The notes: generated by a model not told the origin, from the letters alone. A stretch of DNA of 64,000 nt from Gemmatimonadaceae bacterium (GCA_030647905.1 JAUSJA010000033.1:1-64000); one strand, 5' to 3'. Counted from the stretch's first letter, positions 7,849-17,949 are shown. Translations and numbers: made by a program.

Positions 7849-10602
7849 TCAGAAGTCGAGATGATTCCAGTTGGCAATGGCATTGATCGCCAGCGCGAAC
7901 GACCCCTGCGATTGCCACCGCCACAGCGGTCGAATTCCGAACAGGACGACATGCCCCTTCCCGACCGGCGCATCCACGACCGCGGCTTTCCCGGCCAGCT
8001 CGCTGCCTCCCGCGAGAAGCCCGGAGACGAGCAGCGAATCAGCGTTCGTGTGGTACCGGAGGATCACCTTTGCCCGCGTAGCCTCGCGCGCGGCGACGAT
8101 GGCCGGATTCACCCCTGCGGTTTCGGCGGTCGTGTCGCGTGGCGTCACGGACATTACGGGCGCCTGATTGAAGTAGATGGGGAAGCTCCCGCTCTCGTAC
8201 CCATAAAGAAGCGGACTGCCTGTCGCGACTGGCTGAGCACGATAGATCCCGCCGCGGGCGTTGAGCTGGCTCGTCGTGTTGACGCTGACGCTCGTATTGA
8301 AGCCCATGTCAATCGGCAAGCGGCTGGAGTTGCCTGACGTCAGCAGGAGTCCGCCCCTCTCGACGAATCTTCTGAGCGCAGCCAATCCATCAAACCCCAT
8401 CCCGGGGCGAATGTCATCGGTTTCATCCCACTTGCCGAGGTTGGGGTAGGCTGCCGTTTTCTTCCATGGTATCGGCGGCCCCACCATCGGACGGCCATTC
8501 ACGAGCGCGGTGACGGGCCCGCTGACGTGCGGATAGACCACGACGTCGAAGCGGTCGAGCGTGCCCGCCTTACGGAGCTGCTGGTCGGAGATGTAGGTGA
8601 ATGGGATTCCCATCTGCTCGAACGCAAAGCGCACCCAGCCCTCGTTCTGCGTCTCTAGCCATGAGTGCATGAGCGCCACGCGGGGAACCGAGGTAGCGTG
8701 CTTTGCCACCGTTATGGGCGATGCTGACGACGCGGCGGTGAGGCCCAGTGCCATGACGGCTTCACGCGCGCTCGCCGGGGCATTCTCGATGATGTAGGTC
8801 CCGGCCGGATAGTTGGCGCCGTCCGCCTTGAATGCGGCTTCGGCGACGCTCACCTTCGCCGAGCCCGTCTTCCATGGGAGGACGGCCGACCGCCAATCGC
8901 CCATGTGCTTGACGAGTAGCGTACCTGTGGCGGGAACAGAGCCGCGCACCGATGCACCGGTCGTGAGAAGCTGCATCGGCTTCGCGAGAATCGTCGAGTC
9001 GGCGACCTTGATCGTCTCGACGTGGCGGAGCGCGTCGAGTGTCCATCCGGTGTCGTCGTAAGGACGAGGATCGTCGGCCTTGTACTTCTGGATCGCGAGC
9101 AGAGTCCGGACCGTTGCCGAGTATGGCTGGTCGAGGCGGACGATCCAGTCGCCGGCGTGGACTGCGGTGGAAGTCGTGTCTTTTGCTCCCGATTTCACGC
9201 GGAAATCGTTCGTAGCGGCGTGCACCTCCGACCCCTGCGCGCGGAACAGATTCACCAGGTCAGCCGCTTCGGCCGGGTGCCTCTGATTTCGCGGAATCAC
9301 GAACGCGTACGGCGCCGACGTGCGGCCGCGTTCGATCATTCGCTCTGCCTTGGCAACGTAATTCGTGAGGAAGGTCTGGCGATGATCTGCGACATACCGG
9401 AGCGCGATCAGCGCTCCCGACTGCTGGTAATTGATGTTGCTCCTGATGCACCATTTCACGCCGTTCACAGGCGGATTCGGACGATCCCACCTGCGCTCCG
9501 TGCTCGACGCGGGCAGGCGCACCGTGAGGCAGTCCGCGCCGCGCGATGTGTACGTCTCGTAGAAGCGGCCGATCGAGTTGTGCAGGTTGGCAACGGCGAG
9601 AAGCGTGTAGTTCGGGGCCCAGCCGTCGTAGAAGCCGTGCGTCCACACGCCTGGAAGACCGCGACGCGTGAGCTCGGTGATCTCCTGATAGGCGAGGGTG
9701 TGCCACTCGTCCACTACTATTGGATCGAACTCGTCGTTGTACGGGCCGGTGCCGGTGCTCGTATAGAGAAATGGAACAGACTCGTGCAGGTCGTGCACGA
9801 CGACGGGCTTCCAGCGGAGAAACGCCGCCATTACGTTCTGCGTCAGCTTCTGCGACAGCACGATTCCGTCGCGATTGTTGTCGTGCGCAGTGTACTTGCC
9901 CCAGTAGATGAGAGGAACGCCACCCGGTCCGAGCTTCAGGTCGCGCGCCTCCTTGTCCGCATCAACCATCCGGTCGCGTCCGTCCACCTCGGTCACCGGC
10001 GTGATGATCGTAATGACGTTGGCGCGTATCGCCTTCGAGTTCTCGGATTCATCCACGGCCAGGCGATAGGCAAGCTCCATCAGCATCTCGGGGCTTCCGG
10101 TCTCCGGCGAGTGAATCGAGCCCGAGAGCCAATAGATGGGCCTGGCTTCCTTGATGAGCCGGGCCTTCGCCGAGTCGCTCAGGCCACGCGGATCGGCGAG
10201 CTTCGCCAGCTCGGTCCGGTACTTCTCGAGATTCTGAATCGTCGCTTCGTCGGCGATCACGAGCCCGATCATCTCCCGTCCTTCGTCGCTCATGCCGAAC
10301 GAGAAGAGCTTCGTACGCGGCGATGCGTCAGCCACCGCCTTGAAATAGCGATTCAGCTCGGCGACATGCGACAGCTTTCCGATCGTGCCCGGCACGTAGC
10401 CAAGGACCTTGAGCGGAGTCGGAACGGTGCTCGATGCCGGCAACGTCTCGACGAGCTCGGTCGTGAACTTCCACCGCGGATCAGTCGGCGTGAGCTCCTT
10501 GATTCGAGCGGAGTAGGCGCTGTCTATCGGCTGCTGCGCGGCGGCGAGCACGGGCACGGCCGCGACAGCCGCGGCGAGGAGAGCGGATCGGATTGACTTC
10601 AT
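7849..10602 (-). CDS. Secreted M14-family zinc carboxypeptidase-like protein
   Basis: 917-aa exported protein. Residues 1-23 (MKSIRSALLAAAVAAVPVLAAAQ) are a signal peptide. The peptidase M14 domain follows, with the zinc motif GSIHSPETGSPEM (H-x-x-E, near residue 145) and downstream VVHDLHES supplying a further His. The C-terminal half, including VALMHSWLETQNEGWVRFAFEQ, is a glutamine-amidotransferase-like segment typical of this long M14 subgroup. It would cleave C-terminal residues of peptides outside the cytoplasm. It is last in a minus-strand operon after an APC permease (13 bases between them), suggesting peptide scavenging. The start at 10602 begins the signal peptide. Confidence 0.85.
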   Translation of the reverse strand: MKSIRSALLAAAVAAVPVLAAAQQPIDSAYSARIKELTPTDPRWKFTTELVETLPASSTVPTPLKVLGYVPGTIGKLSHVAELNRYFKAVADASPRTKLFSFGMSDEGREMIGLVIADEATIQNLEKYRTELAKLADPRGLSDSAKARLIKEARPIYWLSGSIHSPETGSPEMLMELAYRLAVDESENSKAIRANVITIITPVTEVDGRDRMVDADKEARDLKLGPGGVPLIYWGKYTAHDNNRDGIVLSQKLTQNVMAAFLRWKPVVVHDLHESVPFLYTSTGTGPYNDEFDPIVVDEWHTLAYQEITELTRRGLPGVWTHGFYDGWAPNYTLLAVANLHNSIGRFYETYTSRGADCLTVRLPASSTERRWDRPNPPVNGVKWCIRSNINYQQSGALIALRYVADHRQTFLTNYVAKAERMIERGRTSAPYAFVIPRNQRHPAEAADLVNLFRAQGSEVHAATNDFRVKSGAKDTTSTAVHAGDWIVRLDQPYSATVRTLLAIQKYKADDPRPYDDTGWTLDALRHVETIKVADSTILAKPMQLLTTGASVRGSVPATGTLLVKHMGDWRSAVLPWKTGSAKVSVAEAAFKADGANYPAGTYIIENAPASAREAVMALGLTAASSASPITVAKHATSVPRVALMHSWLETQNEGWVRFAFEQMGIPFTYISDQQLRKAGTLDRFDVVVYPHVSGPVTALVNGRPMVGPPIPWKKTAAYPNLGKWDETDDIRPGMGFDGLAALRRFVERGGLLLTSGNSSRLPIDMGFNTSVSVNTTSQLNARGGIYRAQPVATGSPLLYGYESGSFPIYFNQAPVMSVTPRDTTAETAGVNPAIVAAREATRAKVILRYHTNADSLLVSGLLAGGSELAGKAAVVDAPVGKGHVVLFGIRPLWRWQSQGSFALAINAIANWNHLDF

Positions 10603-10615
10603 GTCGAGCGAAACC

Positions 10616-11929
10616 TCAGGAAGCGGTGGGAACAGGCGTGCGACGCGCACGCATGAGAATGTAGATGAGCGTGAGTACGGCGATTGCCACTCCGATTGCG
10701 ATGAACTCCTGTCGCGTGGAGCTGCTCATGAGCCAGATCACCATTGCCGACGCCAGCAATGGAATGACAGGTCCTCCCGGTACGCTGAACGGAACCGAGC
10801 CGTCGGCGCGAACATCCCTGCGCTGAAGCTGAATCGTGGCGAGACAGCAGATCAGGTAGACGATCAGCGTCGCGAGAACCGAAAGGACCACCAGCGCGGT
10901 GAAGCTTCCCGTGACGGCGAACCCGGCGCAGAGGACCACGTGAATCAGGATCGCCACATGAGGCGTGCGGAACCTGTCGTGAATCCTGCTCGTGAACGAC
11001 GGCAGGAGACCGTCGCGCCCGAGGGCGTAGATCGTTCGAGGGGAGGCCAGGACGTCTCCCGCGACGTATCCGAAGGTGGAGATTGCGGCCCCGGCGAGCA
11101 TGAGAATCCACCCGGCACTTCCGATCGCTCTTCGGGCAGCTTCGGCGAGCGGCGCCTGCGTGTTAGCCGCAAGATCGGCGCCGAGCACGCCCTGGGAGAC
11201 TATCTGAATGGAAATGTAGAGCAGTGTTACAACGACGAGTCCGATGAACACGGCGCGCGGTACCGTGCGCGCGGGGTCGCGAACCTCCCCGCTCGGAGTA
11301 AGCGCCGACTCGACACCGAGGAAAGCGAACATCAGCATGACCGACGTGCGGGCAACGTCTCCAGCCGCCGGCATGCCAGGCCACGAGAGGTTCGATCCCT
11401 TCACCGCGAAGAAGCCCACGGTCACCAACACGAGCAGCGGAATGAGCTTGGCTGCAGTGACCGTCTGCACCGTTCTGCTTCCCGCCTTCACTCCACGGAT
11501 GTTGATCGCGGCGAACAATGCATACATGGCAAGGAGGAACGCCGTCCGCGCCGCTGGCTTTGCGAACAGAGGAAAGATCTGCGCGAGCGTGTCCACACAG
11601 ACGTTCGCGACCGCGGCCGATGCGAGTACGTTCGTGCCGAACCAGAGACACATGGCGACCATGAAGCCTATGTATGGTCCGAACGCGATTTCGGCGTAGG
11701 CATATGTCCCGCCCGACAGTGAGACTCTGCTTCCCGCCTCGGCGAAGCATATGACGATCAGCGTCATTGCCACCGCGCAGACGAGATAGATCACCGGCGC
11801 CGCATTTCCAACCATTCCGGCGACCACCGCCGGGAGAACGAAGATGCCCGCGCCTACTGTGTAGTTGATGATCGCAGCGGAAAGCCCGCGCACTCCCACC
11901 GCTCTGATAAGTCCTTCGTCAGTCTTCAT
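10616..11929 (-). CDS. APC-family amino acid permease
   Basis: 437-aa integral membrane protein with about 12 transmembrane helices. The first helix has the APC signature (GLSAAIINYTVGAGIFVLPA), with the unwound GAGIF segment that binds the amino acid alpha-carboxylate, followed by YAYAEIAFGPYIGFM. Probable proton- or exchange-coupled amino acid transporter; specificity not visible. Its ATG overlaps the stop of the DUF4403 gene (ATGA at 11926-11929), and it is followed after 13 bases by the M14 peptidase, so the three are co-transcribed. Uptake of products from the secreted peptidase would be a coherent role. Confidence 0.87.
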   Translation of the reverse strand: MKTDEGLIRAVGVRGLSAAIINYTVGAGIFVLPAVVAGMVGNAAPVIYLVCAVAMTLIVICFAEAGSRVSLSGGTYAYAEIAFGPYIGFMVAMCLWFGTNVLASAAVANVCVDTLAQIFPLFAKPAARTAFLLAMYALFAAINIRGVKAGSRTVQTVTAAKLIPLLVLVTVGFFAVKGSNLSWPGMPAAGDVARTSVMLMFAFLGVESALTPSGEVRDPARTVPRAVFIGLVVVTLLYISIQIVSQGVLGADLAANTQAPLAEAARRAIGSAGWILMLAGAAISTFGYVAGDVLASPRTIYALGRDGLLPSFTSRIHDRFRTPHVAILIHVVLCAGFAVTGSFTALVVLSVLATLIVYLICCLATIQLQRRDVRADGSVPFSVPGGPVIPLLASAMVIWLMSSSTRQEFIAIGVAIAVLTLIYILMRARRTPVPTAS

Positions 11930-13374
11930 TGTCCCTGTCTCACGGTGAGTCTGGCGCTGGCATCCGCCTGCGCGCGCAGCCTGATGGCTGTCCGGCGCGC
12001 GTGAACCGAAAGTCCCTGCACACGCTTCACGTCGGCGGCGAGCCTCACACCCGGCGCCAGATCGCGGTTGAGTCCCTTGAGAAGCTGCTCCTTTCCCGTC
12101 TGCATGACGTCGCCCACCGACCAGCGGGCCTGGCTTCGGATGAAGTCGCGCACTTCGTCGTGCTTCACCCACTCCACACCGCGCACCAGGAGGCTGGCCG
12201 ATCCGACGTCGTAGTCCAGATCGGGCACAAAGAGCTCGTTGGTGCCGGGATCGTACCTGGGAGTACCCACGAGGTAGATGCGACCGTTGGTCGCTCCCTT
12301 GAAGAGCAGCTCGAGCGCCAGCTTGCCTCCGCCGATTCCGAACAGGCGGACATCCTTTACCTCGAAGGTCTGTCCGCCGCGCTCGATTTTCTTCCCGTTA
12401 ACGTGCTTGCGCAGCAGATCGGTTGCGAGGTCGTAGCCGATGACGCCTTCGAGAAGAATGTGAAGTCCATCGCCGACCGCCGCGGGATAGAGCGGTGGAA
12501 GTGGACTTTCCGTCGCCTCGGGCCGGCGACCCGTAACGACGACTGGCGAGGCCGAGAATCCCAGCGCGGTGACGAGGGTCTTCTTCACGCCGACCGACTG
12601 TCCCATCCGAACTGCCGAGGGGTTGATGAGAAGCCACACGCTGTCCGTGAGCGGAATCGGCCGCTCGAGCAGGTGCCACCAGCTCTCGAATCTCGAGCGG
12701 ATGTCAATCGAGGCGATCTTTCGATCTATCATCGGACGCTGCTTCTCCAGCACTTCCTTCGTTGCGCTTATCACCCGGTTGGTAACGTCAATGTTGAGGA
12801 ACGTCACCCGGCACTGGTCGCGACGCTCGTCACTGTAGGGTACGACCCGGGCGACGCGCGTCTTTCCGCGCAGATTCCACGCGGGAGTGATCTGGAGATC
12901 CGACGACATCGCGACGCGTGCGCGCGGACGCTCGTCGTCAATGCCGCACGAGCTCGATATCTCAGGGCCGACAGGGGGCTTGTACCATCCCCTTCCCTTG
13001 TAATGCACGACGGCGGAGATGTTGGCCGTCTGGCCGTTGAGGGAGACTGAGAAAGGGTCTCGCGTGGCCTCGAAAGCGATGTGCATCCGCTTGTTCGCGA
13101 GCTGATTCCGCTCGTTGATGTTCCCGAACTTCCTCGGCACCGCCTTCTCCAGCGCCAGCGCGACCGGCGTGAGGTCGTAGGTGAGCGGGATGTCGAGTGT
13201 AGAAGTGGGAAGCGTCGGAAGGGTATCGATGTCGGCGAGCATCGCCGGCGCAGGCGCATCGACGTCGAGCCTGGTCTTGCAGCCGGTCGCGACAAAAGCG
13301 GCGGCGACGAGCGGCGCCAGAAATCGAAACGCGCGAGCGCCGCGACGCGTAATGAGTGCGCGCGGATCGGTCAC
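11926..13374 (-). CDS. DUF4403 family lipoprotein
   Basis: Protein of about 482 aa with a lipoprotein signal (LAPLVAAAFVATGCKT) and the long DUF4403 body: N-terminal PLTYDLTPVALALEKAVPRKFG, a central WNLRGKTRVARV, and VRGVEWVKHDEVRDFIR near the C-terminus. DUF4403 proteins are predicted envelope proteins of unknown role with tubular-lipid-binding-like repeats. The start is uncertain: the GTG at 13374 is used because it gives a normal signal sequence, while an in-frame ATG at 13530 would add an atypical leader that overlaps the promoter region of the divergent lemA gene. First gene of the operon with the APC permease. Confidence 0.75.
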   Translation of the reverse strand: MTDPRALITRRGARAFRFLAPLVAAAFVATGCKTRLDVDAPAPAMLADIDTLPTLPTSTLDIPLTYDLTPVALALEKAVPRKFGNINERNQLANKRMHIAFEATRDPFSVSLNGQTANISAVVHYKGRGWYKPPVGPEISSSCGIDDERPRARVAMSSDLQITPAWNLRGKTRVARVVPYSDERRDQCRVTFLNIDVTNRVISATKEVLEKQRPMIDRKIASIDIRSRFESWWHLLERPIPLTDSVWLLINPSAVRMGQSVGVKKTLVTALGFSASPVVVTGRRPEATESPLPPLYPAAVGDGLHILLEGVIGYDLATDLLRKHVNGKKIERGGQTFEVKDVRLFGIGGGKLALELLFKGATNGRIYLVGTPRYDPGTNELFVPDLDYDVGSASLLVRGVEWVKHDEVRDFIRSQARWSVGDVMQTGKEQLLKGLNRDLAPGVRLAADVKRVQGLSVHARRTAIRLRAQADASARLTVRQGQ

Positions 13375-13547
13375 GATTGACCGGAAGCCGGTTCGCGTGG
13401 TCTCAGGGGTTGGCAAGGGCACCCCAACCTGTGGCTGAACAGGATGATTATCAATAGCGACGGGCTGGGCCGCGGGTATCTTTGACACACTGCGGCCATC
13501 CGGCCAGTTGCGCGGTGGTCTGGACATCATGCCTCTGGAGGCGATTC

Positions 13548-14129
13548 ATGTTCGGGATAGTGCTCCTCGCTCTCATCGTCATTTTCGTTTTCTTCGCGAT
13601 CGGCGCGTACAACCGTCTCGTGTCGCTGAAGAACCAGGTGGCGAACGCCTGGAAGCAGATCGACGTGCAGCTCAAGCGGCGCCACGATCTCATCCCGAAC
13701 CTGATCAACACGGTCAAGGGCGCGATGAACTTCGAGAAGCAGACTCTCGAGGCTGTAGTGGCGGCGCGCAATCAGGCGATCGCCGCGTCGGGCACCGGCA
13801 ACGTGGCGGCGACGGCTCAGGCGGAGGCGCAGCTCACCGGCGCCCTTTCGAGACTGCTTGCCGTGGTCGAGGCCTATCCCGACCTCAAGGCGACTGGCAA
13901 TGTCGCGCAGCTCCAGGAAGAGCTCACCGCGACGGAGAACAAGATCGGTTTCGCGCGCCAGCTCTACAATGACACGGCCACGCAGTACAACACCGCGCAG
14001 CAGACATTTCCCACCATGCTGTTCGCTGGAATGGCCGGCGCGTCGCCGGCGACGCTCTGGGAGATCACCGACGACGGTGAGCGCGCTGTCCCGCAGGTGG
14101 ACCTCACGCTCGGCGCGCCGCCCAAATGA
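13548..14129 (+). CDS. lemA: LemA family protein
   Basis: 193-aa LemA protein: one N-terminal transmembrane helix (MFGIVLLALIVIFVFFAIGAY), then the highly conserved NAWKQIDVQLKRRHDLIPNL motif and a long alpha-helical cytoplasmic or periplasmic bundle ending with a short linker. LemA proteins are envelope-associated and in many bacteria are encoded beside an HtpX-like M48 metalloprotease. That is also the case here, but the downstream protease is broken. A good ribosome site (ggagg, 7 bases before the ATG) fixes the start at 13548. Confidence 0.92.
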   Translation: MFGIVLLALIVIFVFFAIGAYNRLVSLKNQVANAWKQIDVQLKRRHDLIPNLINTVKGAMNFEKQTLEAVVAARNQAIAASGTGNVAATAQAEAQLTGALSRLLAVVEAYPDLKATGNVAQLQEELTATENKIGFARQLYNDTATQYNTAQQTFPTMLFAGMAGASPATLWEITDDGERAVPQVDLTLGAPPK

Positions 14130-14619
14130 CCGTGGCGGGCAACCTGTTCGCCCTGAAGACGCACACATTGCCGTCACGGCCGGGCTACTCGACACGGTAA
14201 GCCGCGAAGAGCTGCAGGCCGTCGTCGCGCATGAGATGGGACACGTCGTGAACTACGACGTGAGGCTCATGACGCTGCTCACCGCGCTCGTCGGAATGGT
14301 CGCGCTGGTCAAGATCGGCGGCTCGAACGTCAAGCCCACCGCCATTCCGAAGAGCTCCGCGCAGCTATGCATCGCCGACCCGTTCCATTCGGTGTGGGGT
14401 GATCGCGAAGGAAAGCTCGCCGATCTGATGGCGACGCATCCGCCGCTGCGCGAGCGGGTCGAGCGTCTTCGCCAGATGGCGTATCAGAATGCGGGTAGTT
14501 ACGACCCGCCCCCGGGTACAGTGGAGAGTCGTGACATCCCCCCGCCGAATGTTTCGGTTCCGACCATCTCGTGCAGCAGCGCAAGCGCGAGTGCCAGCGC
14601 CAGGGGAGTCGCGCTATAG
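14126..14619 (+). pseudogene. Degraded M48 (HtpX-like) metalloprotease
   Basis: An ATG at 14126 overlaps the lemA stop (ATGA) and starts a short frame reading TVAGNLFAL; the reading then has to shift into another frame at about 14150 to continue as PEDAHIAVTAGLLDTVSREELQ. The zinc motif HEMGH is intact (about 14230-14244). The sequence then jumps from the helix after the motif to an IADPFHSVWGDREGK-like segment and the final ATHPPLRERVERLRQM, so both the N-terminal membrane part and a central block including the expected third zinc ligand region are missing or shortened. About 160 codons remain of the usual 280-330. Likely a decayed partner of lemA; a sequencing indel would explain the frameshift but not the missing blocks. 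Confidence 0.7.
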
Positions 14620-16467
14620 CTGCCCGGATGCACGCGATACGGCCGGCAGCTCCTCGAGCGGCGACGGAGTCTCGGGGGTGAAATCCTCTCCCGGGTTGAT
14701 GAACCGGTCGCGCTCAATTCCATACTGCTTGTCATACAGCTGGCGATATCGTCCGTTCAGCGCAACGAGCTCGCGGTGCGTTCCACGCTCGACGATCTCG
14801 CCTCCTTCGAGAACGAGGATCTGGTCGGCGCTTTCGATTGTCGAGAGCCGGTGGGCTATGACGAAAGTCGTGCGGCCACGGCGGAGCGATCGGAGGCCGT
14901 CGCGAATCATCGCCTCGCTCTCGCTGTCGAGACTCGACGTGGCCTCGTCGAGGATCAGGATGCGGGGATCGGCGAGAATCGCGCGGGCGATGGCGACTCG
15001 CTGCCGCTGCCCGCCGGAGAGCTTGACTCCGCGCTCGCCGACGATCGTGTCGTATCCGTGCTCGAATCCGTTGATGAACTCGTCGCAATGCGCGATCCGG
15101 CTCACCTCGCGGATCTCCTCTTCCGTAGCCTCGGGCCGCGCGAACGCGATATTCTCGCGGACCGTTCCATCGAAGAGAAAATTGTCCTGCATCACGACGC
15201 CGAGCTGCGAGCGGTAGTCGCGCAGGCGAACGTCCACCAGCTCCTGGTCGTCCACCAGGATCTCACCGGATTCGGGACGATTGAACGCCATCACGAGTCC
15301 GATCATCGTGCTCTTGCCAGAGCCGCTCGATCCGACGAGAGCGGTAGTGGATCCCGCCTCCGAAACGAACGACACTCCCTTGAGCACCGGCACGCCGGGC
15401 ACGTAGGCGAAGCTCACTTTGCGGAACTCCACCCGGCCGCTGATCTCGCCCATGTGCGCGCGCTGCTCGTCTTCCTGATCCTCGGTCGCCATGTCGCGGA
15501 TCTCGCGGATGCGATCGAGTCCCGCGAAGGCCTCGCTGATCTGTGTTCCCACCGAAGCAATCTGGATCAGCGGCGCGGCCACGAGGCCCACGAAGAAGAC
15601 GTACATCACGAGCCCGCCGAGCGTCATGGATCCATTCAGGATCGAGCGTCCGCCAACGATGATCATGAGCACGCCGATCGCTCCGACGATGAGCGTCGCA
15701 CCCGTACCGACGATGGACGTCCCGGTGATCGAGCGCTTCACGTTGTCGAACAGCCGCTCGACGCCTTCGCCGAACAGCTTCTCCTCGCGATGCTCGGCCA
15801 CATAGATCTTGAGGATTCGAACTCCGCCGAGCGATTCGGCGAGCCGTCCGGTGACTTCGGCGTTGATGACGCTCCGCTCCCGGAACAGCGGGCGCAGCCG
15901 CGCGAACGCCACTGCCATCAGCCCGCCGAACGAGAGGAGCACGACGAGCATGATCCCGGTGAGTCTCCAGTTCAGCGCGAAGAGAACTCCGATGCCGATG
16001 ATCGCCGTGAGAAGGCCGCCGGTCAACTGGATGAGTCCCGTTCCGACAAGATTGCGGACCCCTTCGGCATCGGTCATGATGCGCGAGATCAGTATGCCGG
16101 TCTTGGTGGAATCGAAATACGACACCGGCAGATGGAGAACGTGCTTCTGCACGTTCATGCGCATGTCGGCGATCGCCCGCTGTGCCGCGATGCTCACCAC
16201 CTGCGAGAGCGCGTACGTCGTCGCGGCCTGTACGAGAACGGCGACGGCCGCGGCGAGCGCGATCGGAATGAGCAGATCGCCGCGGTGCTTGGCGAGCACT
16301 TCGTCTATCAAATACTTGGAGCTCGCCGGAAGCACGAGTCCGGACAGCCGGTTGATGAGCATCAGGACCAGCCCGATGGTCAGCGACCGGCGATGGCGCC
16401 AGACCAGCTCGCGCGCCTCGGCCCACGCTCTTTGATAGTTGATGCTCTTCTTCGGTTTGGCGCTCAA
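14614..16467 (-). CDS. MsbA-like ABC exporter (fused permease-ATPase)
   Basis: 617-aa half-transporter. Residues 25-330 form the six-helix type IV exporter domain. Residues 355-595 form the nucleotide-binding domain with Walker A VGSSGSGKST, Q-loop VMQDNFLFDGT, signature LSGGQRQRVAIARA, Walker B ILILDEATS and the switch His in VIAHRLST. All catalytic residues are present, so a homodimer should be active. Closest in style to the MsbA/lipid A and drug exporter group; the substrate cannot be read from sequence. Its 3' end overlaps the end of the M48 remnant by a few bases in convergent orientation. Confidence 0.9.
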   Translation of the reverse strand: MSAKPKKSINYQRAWAEARELVWRHRRSLTIGLVLMLINRLSGLVLPASSKYLIDEVLAKHRGDLLIPIALAAAVAVLVQAATTYALSQVVSIAAQRAIADMRMNVQKHVLHLPVSYFDSTKTGILISRIMTDAEGVRNLVGTGLIQLTGGLLTAIIGIGVLFALNWRLTGIMLVVLLSFGGLMAVAFARLRPLFRERSVINAEVTGRLAESLGGVRILKIYVAEHREEKLFGEGVERLFDNVKRSITGTSIVGTGATLIVGAIGVLMIIVGGRSILNGSMTLGGLVMYVFFVGLVAAPLIQIASVGTQISEAFAGLDRIREIRDMATEDQEDEQRAHMGEISGRVEFRKVSFAYVPGVPVLKGVSFVSEAGSTTALVGSSGSGKSTMIGLVMAFNRPESGEILVDDQELVDVRLRDYRSQLGVVMQDNFLFDGTVRENIAFARPEATEEEIREVSRIAHCDEFINGFEHGYDTIVGERGVKLSGGQRQRVAIARAILADPRILILDEATSSLDSESEAMIRDGLRSLRRGRTTFVIAHRLSTIESADQILVLEGGEIVERGTHRELVALNGRYRQLYDKQYGIERDRFINPGEDFTPETPSPLEELPAVSRASGQL

Positions 16468-16614
16468 GGCTGTCGGGACAGGGGCGGTGTGAGGCGGAGC
16501 CGGGCCTTACATTCCATCATCCCGGACAGCATAACGATAACCGTCCGGACGCGGTCGCGTGCAAGCGGCCGCGTCGTCTTTGTTCCCATCTCCGAAACAG
16601 GATCCGATCGCCGA

Positions 16615-17949
16615 ATGCCGAATCTCCAAAGACTCCGCAGCGCTGCACCTGCAGCCCTGCTTGCCCTGTGCCTCACCGCGGGCGTCGCTCCACTTTCCGG
16701 CCAGGTGTTGTCGCCCGCCGAGCAGAAAATGCGTGCCTATGTACATCAGCACGTCGCCGATCAGACCGCATTTCTCGAGAAGGTGGTCAATATCAGCTCG
16801 GGCACCATGAATCATGCTGGTGTTCGCGCCACAGGCGACGCGTTCGCGGCGGAGCTCAAGGCGCTTGGCTTCGAGACGCGGTGGGTCGGGATGCCTCCGG
16901 AGATGAAGCGCGCCGGTCACCTGTTCGCCGAGCACCGGGCACGAAAGGGTAGAGGAGCGAAAACGGGGATGACTGTTCTGCTGCTGGGGCATCTCGACAC
17001 CGTTTTCGAGGGCGAGAGCCAGAGGTACACGCTGATTGACGACTCCACGGCGAAGGGAGCCGGCACGGGCGACATGAAGGGTGGAGACGTCGTATTTCTG
17101 TATGCGCTCAAGGCGATGGCGGCGGCAGGGACACTGGCCGACGCGAACATCATCGTCGCGTTGATGGGCGACGAGGAAAGCGGGGGAGAGCCGGACAGCG
17201 TGTCGCGCCGCGACCTCGTCGAGGCAGCGAAGCGAAGCCAGGCGATTCTGGCGTTCGAGGAAGACGCAGGCAAGGCGACGATCGCGCGGCGCGGCTTCAG
17301 CTCATGGCAGGTTGCCGTGACGGCGCGGCAGGGCCATTCGGCGGGAGTGTTCTCGAAGGGATCGGGCTACGGCGCGATCTACGAGGTCGCGCGGATTCTC
17401 GACGAATTCAGGGAAGCGCTGTCGTCGGAGCCCAATCTCACGTTCAATCCCGGCGTGATCGTCGGCGGGACCACGGTCACGTTCGACAGCTCGACGCTCT
17501 CGGGTACGACGGCGGGCAAGCTCAACATCATCGCACCATCGGCGTTCGTCGAAGGTGATCTTCGATTTCTGACCGCGGATCAGCTCAACAGCGCCCGCGC
17601 GAAGATGACCGGGATCGTTTCGATGAGCCTGCCCGGCACTTCGTCGAAGATCACGTTCGCCGACGGCAATCCTTCCATGCCGCCGACTCCGGGCAACTAC
17701 GCGCTGCTGGCGGTGCTCGACAGTGTTACGCGCGCGCTGGGTCAGGGCCCGACAGAGGCGCTCGATCCGGGGCAGCGTGGCGCGGGCGACATCTCCTACG
17801 TCGCGCAGTACGCTGACGCGCTCGACGGGCTCGGCGTGAATGGAAGCCGCTCGCACACGCCGGACGAGACGGTGAACCTCAAGTCGCTTCCGATCGCCAC
17901 CGAGCGCGCGGCGGTGCTCATCAACCGCCTGGTGCACCGCAAGCGCTAG
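16615..17949 (+). CDS. Secreted M20-family metallopeptidase
   Basis: 444-aa protein with a signal peptide (residues 1-30, ending near SGQV) and an M20 dizinc peptidase core: LLLGHLDTVFEGE (first zinc His and Asp), GTGDMKGGDV (bridging Asp), and LMGDEESGGEPDS (catalytic Glu and zinc Glu). The lid domain lies at about residues 230-345, and the last zinc His is in NGSRSHTPDETVNL. Resembles glutamate carboxypeptidase/CPG2-type enzymes. The ATG at 16615 is used because it begins the signal peptide; a much longer open frame upstream runs antisense to the ABC transporter and is not coding. Its stop overlaps the convergent maleylacetate reductase stop. Confidence 0.88.
   Translation: MPNLQRLRSAAPAALLALCLTAGVAPLSGQVLSPAEQKMRAYVHQHVADQTAFLEKVVNISSGTMNHAGVRATGDAFAAELKALGFETRWVGMPPEMKRAGHLFAEHRARKGRGAKTGMTVLLLGHLDTVFEGESQRYTLIDDSTAKGAGTGDMKGGDVVFLYALKAMAAAGTLADANIIVALMGDEESGGEPDSVSRRDLVEAAKRSQAILAFEEDAGKATIARRGFSSWQVAVTARQGHSAGVFSKGSGYGAIYEVARILDEFREALSSEPNLTFNPGVIVGGTTVTFDSSTLSGTTAGKLNIIAPSAFVEGDLRFLTADQLNSARAKMTGIVSMSLPGTSSKITFADGNPSMPPTPGNYALLAVLDSVTRALGQGPTEALDPGQRGAGDISYVAQYADALDGLGVNGSRSHTPDETVNLKSLPIATERAAVLINRLVHRKR

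Noticed and set aside
9022-10596. 524-codon open frame antisense to the M14 peptidase
   Set aside because: Exact shadow of a well-supported gene; translation is Arg/Val/His-rich with no recognisable motif.
14776-16614. Long open frame in front of the M20 peptidase, antisense to the ABC exporter
   Set aside because: High-GC shadow of the exporter on the other strand; composition is His/Arg/Asp-rich low-order sequence without domains, and the signal peptide of the M20 protein starts at 16615.
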